A stretch of 64,000 bases of DNA from Bacteroidaceae bacterium (GTDB lineage: Bacteria > Bacteroidota > Bacteroidia > Bacteroidales > Bacteroidaceae): assembly GCA_024401095.1 (NCBI GenBank), contig JAKSLR010000004.1, forward strand, positions 1-64,000, in the 5' to 3' direction. The position numbers and the translations under genes are program-made. How positions within the stretch are numbered: position 1 is the stretch's first letter; the number at the start of each line of letters is the position of its first letter. The notes under the pieces were generated by a model, which was given only the letters and a program-made list of their open reading frames with translations, was not told where the DNA came from and did no database searches. Positions 37,253-46,274 of this stretch are shown here, in pieces.

Positions 37253-38662
37253 TCAAAAAACATAGTCAAACAAGTAATAAACCAAAAGACCTGCTCCCCA
37301 ACCAACAAGCACCATCCAAGCAAATCGATTGATATAGCTTAGGAATGGTATTCGCTCAAGAGATGCTACAGAGAATCCGGTTACCGTTCCAATGGTAAGC
37401 AATGTACCTCCCATAGCCGTACAGAAAGAGAGCAGTTCCCAATACTGTCCATTTTGTACAAATGCTGCCATATAGCCAGCATCTGCCATAGCATTTAATG
37501 AATTTGCATCAATTACTTGATACATACTGGTACTGCAAATCATGAGTGGAATGTTATCCAAGACAGAAGATACTAAACCAAAAATAACTGTCAAGATATA
37601 GATATTATGAATGTATTGATCACAAAAATTAGCAAAAGTTGATAGCGCCCCCGTTTCAGAAATGGCACCAACAGCCATTGTAATACCCATAAAGAACAAT
37701 ATCTGGCTAGTATCGCTGGTTCTTACATCCACGGAAAATGAGGATTTTGGCAAAGTATTCACCACGTCCATTCGCTTCCATGTGAAAAGTTGAATAAGAA
37801 CCCAAAGCATTGAAGTTACACAAAGAGCGCCAACGAATGGTGGCAATCCTGTAACACTGTGGAAGGTAGGAATAGCCCAAAGCCCTAAAATTCCGACAAC
37901 AAACAGAATAAATCTCTGCCATGCAGGAAGAATATAATCATCTCCTGAAAACTTACCTAATGATGATCGTAATTCAATATGTTCTGGTAATTTCCGAGAA
38001 GCCAGAAATGTTGTAACAGCCATTGCAACAATAGCAGGAAGTGCAAGTCCTTGAGCAAATTGCGAAGGTGTAATAGCATGTTTTGTCCAGAGAATCAAGC
38101 TTGTAGTATCACCAATAGCAGTGAAGCATCCACCTGCATTTGCTGCCATAAGAATCACACATGAATAGTAAAATCTATGCTTTACTTGTGGAACAAGCTT
38201 TCTCATGACCATAACCATAGTTACAGCTGCTGTCAGATTATCAATATTAGCTGACAATAAGAAAGTAACCAATGATAAAGTCCAAATCAGTTCTTTACTT
38301 CTTCTAGTGCGCATCCAAACCGCCAGGAAATCAAAAACCTCATTGGCATTGAGTATCTCTATGATAGAAGATGTTGCTATAAGGAAAAGAATAACTTGGC
38401 AAGCATTCATAACATATTGCATAAACAGATGTGATGCAATAAACTCCTGTAGCGAAGATTGCGTAGAAGCCAAGCCATGCAAAAAAGCATCATATTCTGT
38501 CCCATGCATAGCTTGAACATATTCAGCTCCATTTATGCCATATAATATCCAAGCGACAACACCCAAGAACATGGCTACAGACGATTTATTCAACTTATTC
38601 AAATGTTCTGTAGCAATTAAGAAATAGCCAACCAGCAGGATACCAACAATTATTAATGTCAT
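37253..38662 (-). CDS. nhaD: NhaD-type sodium/proton antiporter
   Basis: Inner-membrane antiporter of the ion-transporter superfamily, 469 aa, about 12 membrane segments. The N-terminal ATEHLNKLNKSSVAMFLGVVAW and the internal SANIDNLTAAVTMVMV and SSVLDNIPLMIC regions (paired discontinuous helices with the ion-binding Asp/Asn) identify NhaD. It pumps sodium out in exchange for protons and helps pH and sodium control. Promoter candidate at 38691-38698; 42 nt precede pfkA. Confidence 0.92.
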   Translation of the reverse strand: MTLIIVGILLVGYFLIATEHLNKLNKSSVAMFLGVVAWILYGINGAEYVQAMHGTEYDAFLHGLASTQSSLQEFIASHLFMQYVMNACQVILFLIATSSIIEILNANEVFDFLAVWMRTRRSKELIWTLSLVTFLLSANIDNLTAAVTMVMVMRKLVPQVKHRFYYSCVILMAANAGGCFTAIGDTTSLILWTKHAITPSQFAQGLALPAIVAMAVTTFLASRKLPEHIELRSSLGKFSGDDYILPAWQRFILFVVGILGLWAIPTFHSVTGLPPFVGALCVTSMLWVLIQLFTWKRMDVVNTLPKSSFSVDVRTSDTSQILFFMGITMAVGAISETGALSTFANFCDQYIHNIYILTVIFGLVSSVLDNIPLMICSTSMYQVIDANSLNAMADAGYMAAFVQNGQYWELLSFCTAMGGTLLTIGTVTGFSVASLERIPFLSYINRFAWMVLVGWGAGLLVYYLFDYVF

Positions 38663-38690
38663 TCCGAATAGTTTTTACACAATTTTCGTA

Positions 38691-38698
38691 CAAAAATA
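38691..38698 (-). promoter_or_regulatory. -7 element upstream of nhaD
   Basis: On the minus strand TATTTTTG fits the -7 consensus, 28 nt before the nhaD start. No -33 match is seen at the usual distance. The 319-nt stretch 38663-38981 otherwise holds only the tRNA gene and the DUF4286 promoter. Confidence 0.4.
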
Positions 38699-38783
38699 AA
38701 AGAAATTTCGGATTTGACCTAATAAAATAGGTAAAAAAGTAAAAAGAAAGAGGATACAAATAAGAAAAATGACGTGGATTTTG

Positions 38784-38856
38784 AGCGGTAAGCGGGACTC
38801 GAACCCGTGACCCTCGGCTTGGGAAGCCGATGCTCTACCAACTGAGCTACTACCGC
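38784..38856 (-). tRNA. tRNA-Gly (anticodon CCC)
   Basis: A full cloverleaf can be drawn on the minus strand: acceptor GCGGTAG with TTACCGC (last pair G-U); D-arm GCTC/GAGC; anticodon stem TCGGC/GCCGA with loop TTCCCAA, giving anticodon CCC; and T-arm ACGGG TTCGAGT CCCGC. The first T-stem pair is an A-C mismatch. The discriminator is T and CCA is not encoded. It reads GGG codons. Confidence 0.95.
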
Positions 38857-38953
38857 AGAATAGACATGCAAATATACAAAATATTCGCGCCGATAGAATA
38901 TTCCGTTAAGGATTATTAACCATTCAAGAGAGATTGGATTTTGCATTTATAGC

Positions 38954-38961
38954 TAACTTTG
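38954..38961 (+). promoter_or_regulatory. -7 element of the DUF4286-ruvC genes
   Basis: TAACTTTG fits TAnnTTTG and ends 20 nt before the DUF4286 start. The nearest upstream TTG gives a spacer of 16 nt, shorter than normal. Confidence 0.5.
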
Positions 38962-38981
38962 CAATCAAAATAACATGAATC

Positions 38982-39287
38982 ATGCTGATTTACAATACCA
39001 CATATCAAATGGACGTCAACGAAGCTAGAAACTTCGTTATTTATATTCATAACCAGTTTATTCCAACTGCTTTAGCACAAGGTGATCTTAAAAATGCCCG
39101 ATTGGCAAGAATTCTTTCACATAAAGATCCTGAAAGTGAATGTTTCTCATTGCAATTTGAAGCAGAAAATACAGCAGACATACACCGCTGGCTTATTGAA
39201 AAAGGCAACAAGCTTAATGAGGACATGCTTAAAGTTTTTAACAATCAAATTGTAGGTTTTTCTACCATCATGGAGGTTATTGAATAA
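38982..39287 (+). CDS. DUF4286 family protein
   Basis: A 101-aa soluble protein without signal peptide or membrane segment. It begins MLIYNTTYQMD and ends with a region (FNNQIVGFSTIMEVIE) that matches the DUF4286 family as I know it in Bacteroidetes, usually beside ruvC. The fold is probably a ferredoxin-like dimer; no catalytic motif is visible and no function is known. It ends 4 nt before the ruvC ATG, so the two are cotranscribed. Confidence 0.75.
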   Translation: MLIYNTTYQMDVNEARNFVIYIHNQFIPTALAQGDLKNARLARILSHKDPESECFSLQFEAENTADIHRWLIEKGNKLNEDMLKVFNNQIVGFSTIMEVIE

Positions 39288-39291
39288 CGAC

Positions 39292-39873
39292 ATGCTCAAA
39301 TCGGTCAAAGAAAAAATCATATTGGGAATTGACCCAGGAACAAATTTCATGGGTTATGGCATATTAAAAGTAGAAGGTACGAAAGCAAATTTGGTATGCA
39401 TGGGCGTTATTGACTTGCACAAAGAATCTGACGCTTATCAAAAACTTGGACACATTTTTGAACGTGTATGGGGAATCATAGAATCTTATCTCCCTGACGA
39501 AATGGCAATTGAAGCCCCTTTTTATGGCAAGAATGTTCAAAGTATGTTGAAACTGGGAAGAGCACAGGGGGTTGCTATCGCAGCAGCCGTTCATCACAGC
39601 GTGCCCATTACAGAATATGCACCTACCAAAATCAAAATGGCGCTAACAGGATCTGGGTCAGCCGCAAAGGAGCAGGTAGCTGGCATGCTACAACGCATTC
39701 TTAACATTCCTGAAGAAGACATGAAAACCCATTTGGATGCGACAGACGCTTTAGCTGCAGCCTACTGCCACTATTTACAAATGGGCAGACCTACCTCTGA
39801 CTCTACAGCCAAATCATGGTCTGAATATATTCGCAAGAATCCAAACAAGTTATCAAAGACAAAGAAAGTGTAA
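39292..39873 (+). CDS. ruvC: Holliday junction resolvase RuvC
   Basis: Endonuclease that resolves Holliday junctions together with RuvAB; 193 aa from the ATG at 39292. An upstream in-frame TTG (39280) would overlap DUF4286 and adds nothing conserved. The four acidic catalytic residues are visible in GIDPGT, IEAPFYG and HLDATDALA. A lysine-rich tail follows the fold. The partners ruvA and ruvB are not in the window. Confidence 0.95.
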   Translation: MLKSVKEKIILGIDPGTNFMGYGILKVEGTKANLVCMGVIDLHKESDAYQKLGHIFERVWGIIESYLPDEMAIEAPFYGKNVQSMLKLGRAQGVAIAAAVHHSVPITEYAPTKIKMALTGSGSAAKEQVAGMLQRILNIPEEDMKTHLDATDALAAAYCHYLQMGRPTSDSTAKSWSEYIRKNPNKLSKTKKV

Positions 39874-39890
39874 CAACTAAACGAAGTGTC

Positions 39891-41378
39891 ATGCAAACTG
39901 TAATCTCAATAAAGGACGGTAAAGTTCGTCATCCTGAATACCGTTTCAAAATGCCTATTAACTTAGATATTAACGATGGAGAGCATATTGCCATTGTTGG
40001 TCCTAACGGTGGAGGAAAATCTCTACTAGTAGATGTATTAACCGGGAAGCATGCACTTCTTATTACCCAGCCTAAATACGATTTTTACCCTTCGAAGAAG
40101 ACCCATGCGTACGAAAACATAAAATACATGACCTTTAGAGATTCCTATGGGGAAGCTGACAGCATGTACTACTATCAGATGCGTTGGAACCAACACGATA
40201 TTGACGAAAGTCCACTGGTCTGTGAACTTCTAGAAGATGCACAAAAGAAAGCAGACAACGAGCATTTAGCTCCTTCTAAGGAAATGGTGCAACGCATTTA
40301 TGACATTTTCCACCTTCAGCCATTGATGAACAAGCGAATAGTAACACTATCCAGTGGAGAACTTCGTAAATTTCAGCTCACTAAAACACTTCTTAGCGGT
40401 CCAAGAGTGCTCATTATGGATAATCCATTCATCGGGCTTGACGCTCTTACCAGAGATCAGCTAAAGCAACTTTTACACGAGTTGTCTAATCTAACAGGTT
40501 TATTATTCATCTTGGTGATTTCTAAAAGTGACGAGATTCCAGAATTTGTAACACATGTAGTAGAAGTTAGTGATAGAGAGATACACGAAAAAGAAAACCG
40601 GGATGCTTATCTCAGTCGCAAGCAAGGCATTGCTTTGCAGGGTCTCTCACAAGAGAAAAAATCACATTTACTCTCCTATCCTTACGACCAGAACACCATT
40701 CAACAAACCAATACACCCATTTTAGATTTTCGTAAAGTGACCATTCGTTATGGAGAACGAACCATTTTAAAAGATTTAGACTGGGAAGTAAAATATGGAG
40801 AGCGATGGTCACTTTCTGGTGATAATGGCTCTGGAAAAAGCACCCTACTGAGTCTGGTTTGTGCTGATAACCCACAAGCCTATGCATGCGATATTCGCCT
40901 TTTCGGAAACAAAAGAGGAACCGGAGAAAGCATCTGGGATATAAAAAAACATATAGGCTATGTTTCACCAGAGATGCATAGAGCGTATTTGAAAGACTTG
41001 CCAGCTATAGATATAGTAGCTAGTGGATTGCACGATTCCGTAGGCCTTTATGTGAAACCAAAGCCTAACCAATTCTCCACCTGTGAATTCTGGATGGATA
41101 TCTTCGGAATACGAGAATTAAAAGACAAGACTTTCTTGAAACTTTCCAGCGGAGAACAGCGTTTAGTTCTTCTAGCTCGCGCCTTTGTAAAAGACCCAGA
41201 GTTACTTATCTTAGACGAGCCTCTTCACGGCCTAGATTTAAATAATAGACAATTAGTTAAAGACATCATAAGTACCTTTGCAGACCGCAAAAACAAGACA
41301 ATCATAATGGTTACTCACTATAAAGATGAACTTCCAGCCTGTTTTTCCAAACATATGTTTCTTAAAAGAAACAAATAG
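39891..41378 (+). CDS. Soluble ModF-like protein with two ABC ATPase domains
   Basis: A 495-aa protein with two ATP-binding cassettes and no membrane part. Domain 1 has Walker A GPNGGGKS (37-44), signature LSSGE (near 155) and a Walker B ending in MDNPF, so the catalytic glutamate is replaced by asparagine. Domain 2 has Walker A GDNGSGKS (near 310), LSSGEQR and an intact LILDEPL (near 440). The order resembles E. coli ModF, whose role is itself unclear, despite frequent labels as a molybdate importer ATPase. It starts 17 nt after ruvC. Confidence 0.75.
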   Translation: MQTVISIKDGKVRHPEYRFKMPINLDINDGEHIAIVGPNGGGKSLLVDVLTGKHALLITQPKYDFYPSKKTHAYENIKYMTFRDSYGEADSMYYYQMRWNQHDIDESPLVCELLEDAQKKADNEHLAPSKEMVQRIYDIFHLQPLMNKRIVTLSSGELRKFQLTKTLLSGPRVLIMDNPFIGLDALTRDQLKQLLHELSNLTGLLFILVISKSDEIPEFVTHVVEVSDREIHEKENRDAYLSRKQGIALQGLSQEKKSHLLSYPYDQNTIQQTNTPILDFRKVTIRYGERTILKDLDWEVKYGERWSLSGDNGSGKSTLLSLVCADNPQAYACDIRLFGNKRGTGESIWDIKKHIGYVSPEMHRAYLKDLPAIDIVASGLHDSVGLYVKPKPNQFSTCEFWMDIFGIRELKDKTFLKLSSGEQRLVLLARAFVKDPELLILDEPLHGLDLNNRQLVKDIISTFADRKNKTIIMVTHYKDELPACFSKHMFLKRNK

Positions 41379-41390
41379 CTAGTTTTTTAC

Positions 41391-41421
41391 TTGCCAGTTT
41401 TTATGGAAATCTCTATCTTTG
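41391..41421 (+). promoter_or_regulatory. Promoter of the hisH-lysA gene block
   Basis: TTG (41391-41393), a 20-nt spacer and TATCTTTG (41414-41421) match the Bacteroidetes consensus. The leader would be roughly 25 nt before hisH; no attenuator peptide or T-box-like leader fits into it. Confidence 0.75.
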
Positions 41422-41450
41422 CGCTTTGAAAATTTCAAGGTAAAAAGCGC

Positions 41451-42041
41451 ATGGACGTAGCAATCGTAAAATACAACGCAGGTAATATCTTTTCAGTTGT
41501 ACATGCTCTGAATCGTTTAGGAGTGGATCCCATCATTACAGACGATGCAGAACAACTGGCAAAAGCAGATAAAATTCTTTTCCCCGGGCAAGGCCATGCA
41601 TTGACCACAATGCAATATATTCGTGAACACAGACTGGATGAAATCATTTGCCAACTTAAGCAGCCTGTATTGGGCATCTGTGTAGGTCAGCAACTCATGT
41701 GTAAACATTCGGAAGAAGGCGATGTTGATTGTTTAGGTATTTTTGACGTAGATGTAAAACGTTTTACCCCATCAGTAAATAAAGAGAAAGTCCCACATAT
41801 GGGATGGAATTCACTTACAGCGTTGAAAAGTGATCTTTACAAGAATATTAGTGAGCAACAATTTGTCTATTTCGTGCATAGCTTCTATGTTCCTGTATGT
41901 GATTGGACAATAGCCCAGTCAGATTACATTTTGCCTTTTAGTGCATCCCTTCATAAAGACAACTTCTATGCTACCCAGTTCCACCCAGAAAAAAGTGGTT
42001 CTGTAGGCGAGCAACTCCTCAAGAACTTCTTAGACCTATAA
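41451..42041 (+). CDS. hisH: Imidazole glycerol phosphate synthase, glutaminase subunit HisH
   Basis: Class I glutamine amidotransferase, 196 aa, that feeds ammonia to HisF. The oxyanion region FPGQGHA, the nucleophile cysteine in GICVGQQLM and the His-Glu pair in TQFHPEKSG complete the triad. First gene of the second histidine cluster, 2 nt before hisA. Confidence 0.97.
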   Translation: MDVAIVKYNAGNIFSVVHALNRLGVDPIITDDAEQLAKADKILFPGQGHALTTMQYIREHRLDEIICQLKQPVLGICVGQQLMCKHSEEGDVDCLGIFDVDVKRFTPSVNKEKVPHMGWNSLTALKSDLYKNISEQQFVYFVHSFYVPVCDWTIAQSDYILPFSASLHKDNFYATQFHPEKSGSVGEQLLKNFLDL

Positions 42042-42043
42042 GC

Positions 42044-42778
42044 ATGATAAAAATTATTCCTGCCATTGATATCATTGAAGGGAAGTGCGTAAGGCTTTCC
42101 CAAGGTGATTATGAACAGAAAAAAGTATATTGTGACAACGCAACAGACATGGCCAGAGAATTTAAGGAAGCTGGTATAAAACATATTCATCTGGTTGATC
42201 TGGATGGTGCAAAATCAAAGCATGTAGTTAACGTTGACACGTTGAAAGAAATTGTCTCTGGCACTGGACTAGAAGTTGATTTCGGTGGTGGAATCAAAAC
42301 CGATGATGACATCAATTTAGCTTTTGAGCATGGAGCAAAACAAGTAACAGTAGGAAGTATAGCTGTACAAAATCCAGAATTGTTCTTGGGTTGGCTAAAA
42401 AAATATGGACCAGAACGTATTATTCTTGGAGCTGATGTAAAAAACGGATTCATTTCTGTAAACGGTTGGAAAGAAGGTAGTACAGAATCACTTATTCCTT
42501 TTTTGAAAAAATACGTTGATGAAGGGGTACAACTGGTACTCTGTACAGACATTTCCAAAGATGGAATGTTACAAGGTCCATCTATTCAACTTTATACGCA
42601 AATCATGAAGCAGTTTCCAAACCTTAAGCTTATCGCAAGCGGTGGTGTAAGTTCCATGAAAGATATTGAGGAGCTTGACAAAGCTGGCATCTATGCCGTT
42701 GTGACGGGCAAGGCCATTTACGAGGGAAAAATCACCTTACAGGAAATTATGAACTTCATTAACAAATCAAAAGACTAA
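42044..42778 (+). CDS. hisA: ProFAR isomerase HisA
   Basis: Isomerises ProFAR to PRFAR in histidine synthesis; (beta/alpha)8 barrel of 244 aa. The first-strand aspartate is in [15 protein letters not shown], and the second-half counterpart in [11 protein letters not shown]. Phosphate-binding glycines are in DFGGGIKT and IASGGVSS. Its stop shares one base with the hisF start (TAATG). Confidence 0.97.
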   Translation: MIKIIPAIDIIEGKCVRLSQGDYEQKKVYCDNATDMAREFKEAGIKHIHLVDLDGAKSKHVVNVDTLKEIVSGTGLEVDFGGGIKTDDDINLAFEHGAKQVTVGSIAVQNPELFLGWLKKYGPERIILGADVKNGFISVNGWKEGSTESLIPFLKKYVDEGVQLVLCTDISKDGMLQGPSIQLYTQIMKQFPNLKLIASGGVSSMKDIEELDKAGIYAVVTGKAIYEGKITLQEIMNFINKSKD

Positions 42779-43533
42779 TGCTGGCAAAACGAATCATACC
42801 GTGCCTAGACGTAAAGGATGGGCAGACTGTCAAAGGTACCAATTTTGTAGATCTCAGGCAAGCAGGCGATCCTGTAGAGCTTGGTAAGGCATATAGCAAA
42901 ATGGGTGCAGATGAATTGGTATATCTTGACATTACTGCAAGCCACGAAGGCAGAAAGACATTTACAGAGTTGGTTGGACGCGTTGCTGCTAACATCAATA
43001 TTCCATTTACAGTAGGTGGCGGAATCAATGAATTAAAGGATGTTGACCGAATGCTTTCTGCTGGTGCAGATAAAGTCAGCATCAATTCTGCTGCATTAAG
43101 GCGACCAGAATTAGTAAATGAGATTGCCTCTCATTTTGGGTCACAAGTCTGTGTGGTTGCCATAGATGCAAAACTTGTAGGAAACACCTGGAAGTGCTAT
43201 ATTAACGGAGGACGTATTGAGACTGAAAAAAATCTACTAGACTGGGCAAGAGAAGTCAATGACCGAGGTGCAGGAGAAATCCTTTTTACTTCTATGAATC
43301 ACGATGGTGTAAAAACTGGATATGCCAATGAAGCATTAGCAGAACTTGCAGATTCATTGTCTATCCCAGTTATCGCATCTGGAGGTGCCGGTAAGAAAGA
43401 ACATTTTAAAGAGACATTCATACAAGGAAAAGCTGATGCAGCACTAGCAGCAAGTGTTTTTCATTTTGGTGAGATTTCAATACCAGAACTTAAGTTATAT
43501 CTTAAGGAGGAAGGTATTAGTGTTAGATTATAA
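42778..43533 (+). CDS. hisF: Imidazole glycerol phosphate synthase, cyclase subunit HisF
   Basis: Makes imidazole glycerol phosphate and AICAR from PRFAR with ammonia from HisH; 251 aa barrel. Catalytic aspartates lie in [14 protein letters not shown] (Asp11 type) and VVAIDAK (Asp130 type). Translationally coupled to hisA by a one-base overlap. Confidence 0.98.
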   Translation: MLAKRIIPCLDVKDGQTVKGTNFVDLRQAGDPVELGKAYSKMGADELVYLDITASHEGRKTFTELVGRVAANINIPFTVGGGINELKDVDRMLSAGADKVSINSAALRRPELVNEIASHFGSQVCVVAIDAKLVGNTWKCYINGGRIETEKNLLDWAREVNDRGAGEILFTSMNHDGVKTGYANEALAELADSLSIPVIASGGAGKKEHFKETFIQGKADAALAASVFHFGEISIPELKLYLKEEGISVRL

Positions 43534-43545
43534 TTTTAAACTATT

Positions 43546-44175
43546 ATGGATATAAAAGTAGATACCATTGATTTTGAGAAAATGGATGGCCTGATTCCTG
43601 CCATCATACAAGATGCAAAAAGTCTGAAAGTTCTAATGCTTGGCTTTATGAACAAAGAGGCTTATGATAAGACATTGGAAACAGGCAAGGTTACTTTTTA
43701 TAGTCGTACCAGAAAGTGTATCTGGACGAAGGGAGAAACAAGTGGAAATTTTCTGAATGTAGTATCTATCAAGAATGACTGTGATAATGACACACTACTT
43801 ATACAGGTTAATCCTGTAGGCCCTGTTTGTCACACTGGTGCAGATACATGTTGGAACGAGAAGAATGAAGCAAATCCTCTTCTGTTCCTCTCCTATTTAC
43901 AAGATTTCATCAACAAAAGACATGAAGAAATGCCAGAAGGTTCATATACAACAAGTCTTTTTAAAGACGGAATTAACCGTATGGCACAGAAAGTAGGTGA
44001 AGAAGCATTGGAAGCTGTTATTGAAGCCACAAATGGAACAAACGAAAGACTGGTATATGAAGGAAGCGATTTTTTATACCATTTGATTGTCCTACTGACT
44101 GCCAAAGGATTACGCATTGAAGACTTGGCAAAGGAACTTCAGGTTAGACACGACCCAAATTGGCATAAACATTAA
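43546..44175 (+). CDS. hisI: Bifunctional HisIE (PR-AMP cyclohydrolase / PR-ATP pyrophosphohydrolase)
   Basis: A 209-aa fusion. The HisI half (1-105) has LMLGFMNKEAYDKTLETG and the metal-binding SIKNDCDNDTLL and CHTGADTCW. The HisE half (about 110-209) has the MazG-like helices with EEALEAVIEATN. It performs steps two and three of the pathway. It ends 9 nt before ftsE. Confidence 0.97.
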   Translation: MDIKVDTIDFEKMDGLIPAIIQDAKSLKVLMLGFMNKEAYDKTLETGKVTFYSRTRKCIWTKGETSGNFLNVVSIKNDCDNDTLLIQVNPVGPVCHTGADTCWNEKNEANPLLFLSYLQDFINKRHEEMPEGSYTTSLFKDGINRMAQKVGEEALEAVIEATNGTNERLVYEGSDFLYHLIVLLTAKGLRIEDLAKELQVRHDPNWHKH

Positions 44176-44184
44176 TTAAGCAAA

Positions 44185-44907
44185 ATGGCATTAATTATAG
44201 ATTATAAAAACGTTACTGTAAAACAGACTGATACTCCTATACTGAAAGGCATAAACTTTATGGTAGAGGAAGGAAGTTTTGTCTATCTGACCGGAATAGT
44301 AGGTTCTGGTAAATCTACGCTCATCAAGACCATGTATGGAGAGGTTCCAATTTTTGAAGGTGAGGCAACCATGCTTGGAACTTATGTTATGAGCAAGAAA
44401 CTGAAAGACAGAAAACGCCAAGAACTAAGAAGACAGTTAGGCATTGTCTTTCAGGATTTCCAGCTTCTAGGAGATCGGGACATTGAGAATAATCTGGATT
44501 TTGTACTTCGGGCTACAGGATGGAAAAAGAAACAGGAAATCCGTGAACGTATTACAGAAGTTTTGCAACTTGTAGGCCTTGAAGACAAACGAAACAAATT
44601 ACCAAGTCAACTCAGTGGTGGTGAGCAGCAACGAATTTGTATAGCAAGAGCCATATTGAACAAGCCAAAACTAATCTTAGCCGATGAACCTACTGGTAAT
44701 CTGGACATTGAAACCAGCAGAAAAATCCTGGAGCTACTGCACAAAATCTGTGAACAAGGATCCACTGTGGTCATGTCAACACATAACCTTAGTCTAATCA
44801 GTTCATATCCAGGAATTGTATACAAGATAAAAGATACTCAGATAACCGATATAACAGAAGATTTTAATCGTCCATTTGACATGGATGAACTCAATGAAAT
44901 GGATTAA
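44185..44907 (+). CDS. ftsE: FtsE-type cell-division ABC ATPase
   Basis: ATPase that works with FtsX at the septum to control peptidoglycan hydrolases; 240 aa. Walker A GIVGSGKST, Q-loop VFQDFQLL, signature LSGGEQQR, Walker B LILADEPTGNLD and H-switch MSTHN are intact. FtsX is not adjacent, so the ATPase is encoded alone between histidine and lysine genes. LolD-like ATPases look similar, but the VFQDFQLL and short linker favour FtsE. Confidence 0.85.
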   Translation: MALIIDYKNVTVKQTDTPILKGINFMVEEGSFVYLTGIVGSGKSTLIKTMYGEVPIFEGEATMLGTYVMSKKLKDRKRQELRRQLGIVFQDFQLLGDRDIENNLDFVLRATGWKKKQEIRERITEVLQLVGLEDKRNKLPSQLSGGEQQRICIARAILNKPKLILADEPTGNLDIETSRKILELLHKICEQGSTVVMSTHNLSLISSYPGIVYKIKDTQITDITEDFNRPFDMDELNEMD

Positions 44908-44932
44908 GAATAACATATAACAAATACATAAA

Positions 44933-46249
44933 ATGAAAGTACTGAAATTTGGAGGAACATCTGTGGGTACCCCCCAGCGCATGAAGGATGTTGCTAAATT
45001 AATTAACGATGGTGAAAAGAAAATTGTAGTTCTTTCTGCAATGTCAGGAACAACCAACACCTTAGTTGAGATTTCTGACTATTTCTACAAGAAAAATGTA
45101 GACGGAGCCAATGAAATCATTAACCAGCTGGCCAACAAGTACAGAAAACATGTTGAAGAGCTGTATGCAACTGACGAGTTTAAAACACTGACAAAAGATT
45201 TCTTGAGAGAGAAATTTGAATATCTTCATGCTTTTTCAAAGGATATGTTTACCCTCTACGAGGAAAGAATGGTATTGGCACAAGGCGAAATTCTGAGTAC
45301 CAATATGGTAACAAATTATTTGAAAGAGCAAGGCGTAAATGTGGTTCTTTTAGATGCATTGGAGTTCATGCGAACCGACAAGAATTCAGAGCCAGATCCT
45401 GTTTATATTCGCAAGCACCTCAAGGAGCAGATTGAAGCAAATCCAAATGCTGATATCTATATAACTCAAGGCTTTATCTGTAGAAATGCTTATGGAGAAA
45501 TAGATAATCTACAAAGAGGTGGTTCCGACTATACAGCATCACTTATTGGAGCAGCAATCTTGGCAGACGAAATCCAAATCTGGACCGACATAGATGGCAT
45601 GCACAATAATGATCCACGTTTCGTTGACCATACAGAACCTGTTCGCCAACTTCATTTCGAAGAAGCTGCAGAGCTTGCTTACTTTGGCGCAAAAATCCTC
45701 CACCCTACCTGTGTTCAGCCAGCAAAATATGCAGGAATTCCTGTACGTTTAAAGAATACCATGGATCCACAAGCTCCTGGTACAACGATCAGTAATGAGA
45801 CAGAACATGGAAAAATCAAAGCTGTTGCAGCAAAGGATAACATCACTGCAATAAAAATCAAGAGTAGTCGTATGCTCTTGGCTCATGGTTTCTTACGTAA
45901 AGTATTTGAAATCTTTGAACAGTATCAAACTAGTATTGATATGATTTCCACTTCAGAAGTAGGCGTTTCTATGAGCATTGATAATACCAAACATCTGAAT
46001 GATATTCTAAATGAATTAAAGAAATATGGTACTGTGACAGTAGATAACGACATGTGTATAATTTGTGTTGTAGGTGACCTAACCTGGGACAATGTAGGAT
46101 TTGAAACATTAGCAACAGAAGCGATGAAGAATATTCCTGTACGCATGATTTCATATGGTGGAAGTAATTACAATATTTCATTCTTAGTTAAGGGTGAAGA
46201 TAAGACACGTGCTTTGCAGGCATTAACTGACACTCTGTTTAAAAAATAA
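44933..46249 (+). CDS. lysC: Aspartate kinase, monofunctional
   Basis: First step of the aspartate family pathway; 438 aa. The kinase domain opens with KFGGTSVG, has the RGGSDYTASLIGAA motif near 195 and WTDIDGMHNNDPR near 220. Two ACT domains fill the last about 140 residues, suggesting feedback control, most likely by lysine given lysA next door. No homoserine dehydrogenase domain is fused. The 25-nt gap before it excludes a lysine riboswitch. Confidence 0.95.
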   Translation: MKVLKFGGTSVGTPQRMKDVAKLINDGEKKIVVLSAMSGTTNTLVEISDYFYKKNVDGANEIINQLANKYRKHVEELYATDEFKTLTKDFLREKFEYLHAFSKDMFTLYEERMVLAQGEILSTNMVTNYLKEQGVNVVLLDALEFMRTDKNSEPDPVYIRKHLKEQIEANPNADIYITQGFICRNAYGEIDNLQRGGSDYTASLIGAAILADEIQIWTDIDGMHNNDPRFVDHTEPVRQLHFEEAAELAYFGAKILHPTCVQPAKYAGIPVRLKNTMDPQAPGTTISNETEHGKIKAVAAKDNITAIKIKSSRMLLAHGFLRKVFEIFEQYQTSIDMISTSEVGVSMSIDNTKHLNDILNELKKYGTVTVDNDMCIICVVGDLTWDNVGFETLATEAMKNIPVRMISYGGSNYNISFLVKGEDKTRALQALTDTLFKK

Positions 46250-46274
46250 AATAATAATAAAAATACAACTAAAA

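Noticed and set aside
38975..38981. Upstream ATG before DUF4286
   Set aside because: It is out of frame with the DUF4286 sequence and its product is not family-like.
39280..39291. TTG start extending RuvC by four residues
   Set aside because: It overlaps the DUF4286 end and adds nonconserved residues; the ATG at 39292 is better.
41421..41450. GCGCTTT/AAAGCGC inverted repeat just before the hisH ATG, considered as a riboswitch or attenuator
   Set aside because: The expected transcript start lies within or right after the first arm, so the stem may not form in RNA; no leader peptide or known riboswitch core fits.
44908..44932. Lysine riboswitch before the aspartate kinase gene
   Set aside because: Only 25 nt separate ftsE and lysC, too short for any known lysine riboswitch.
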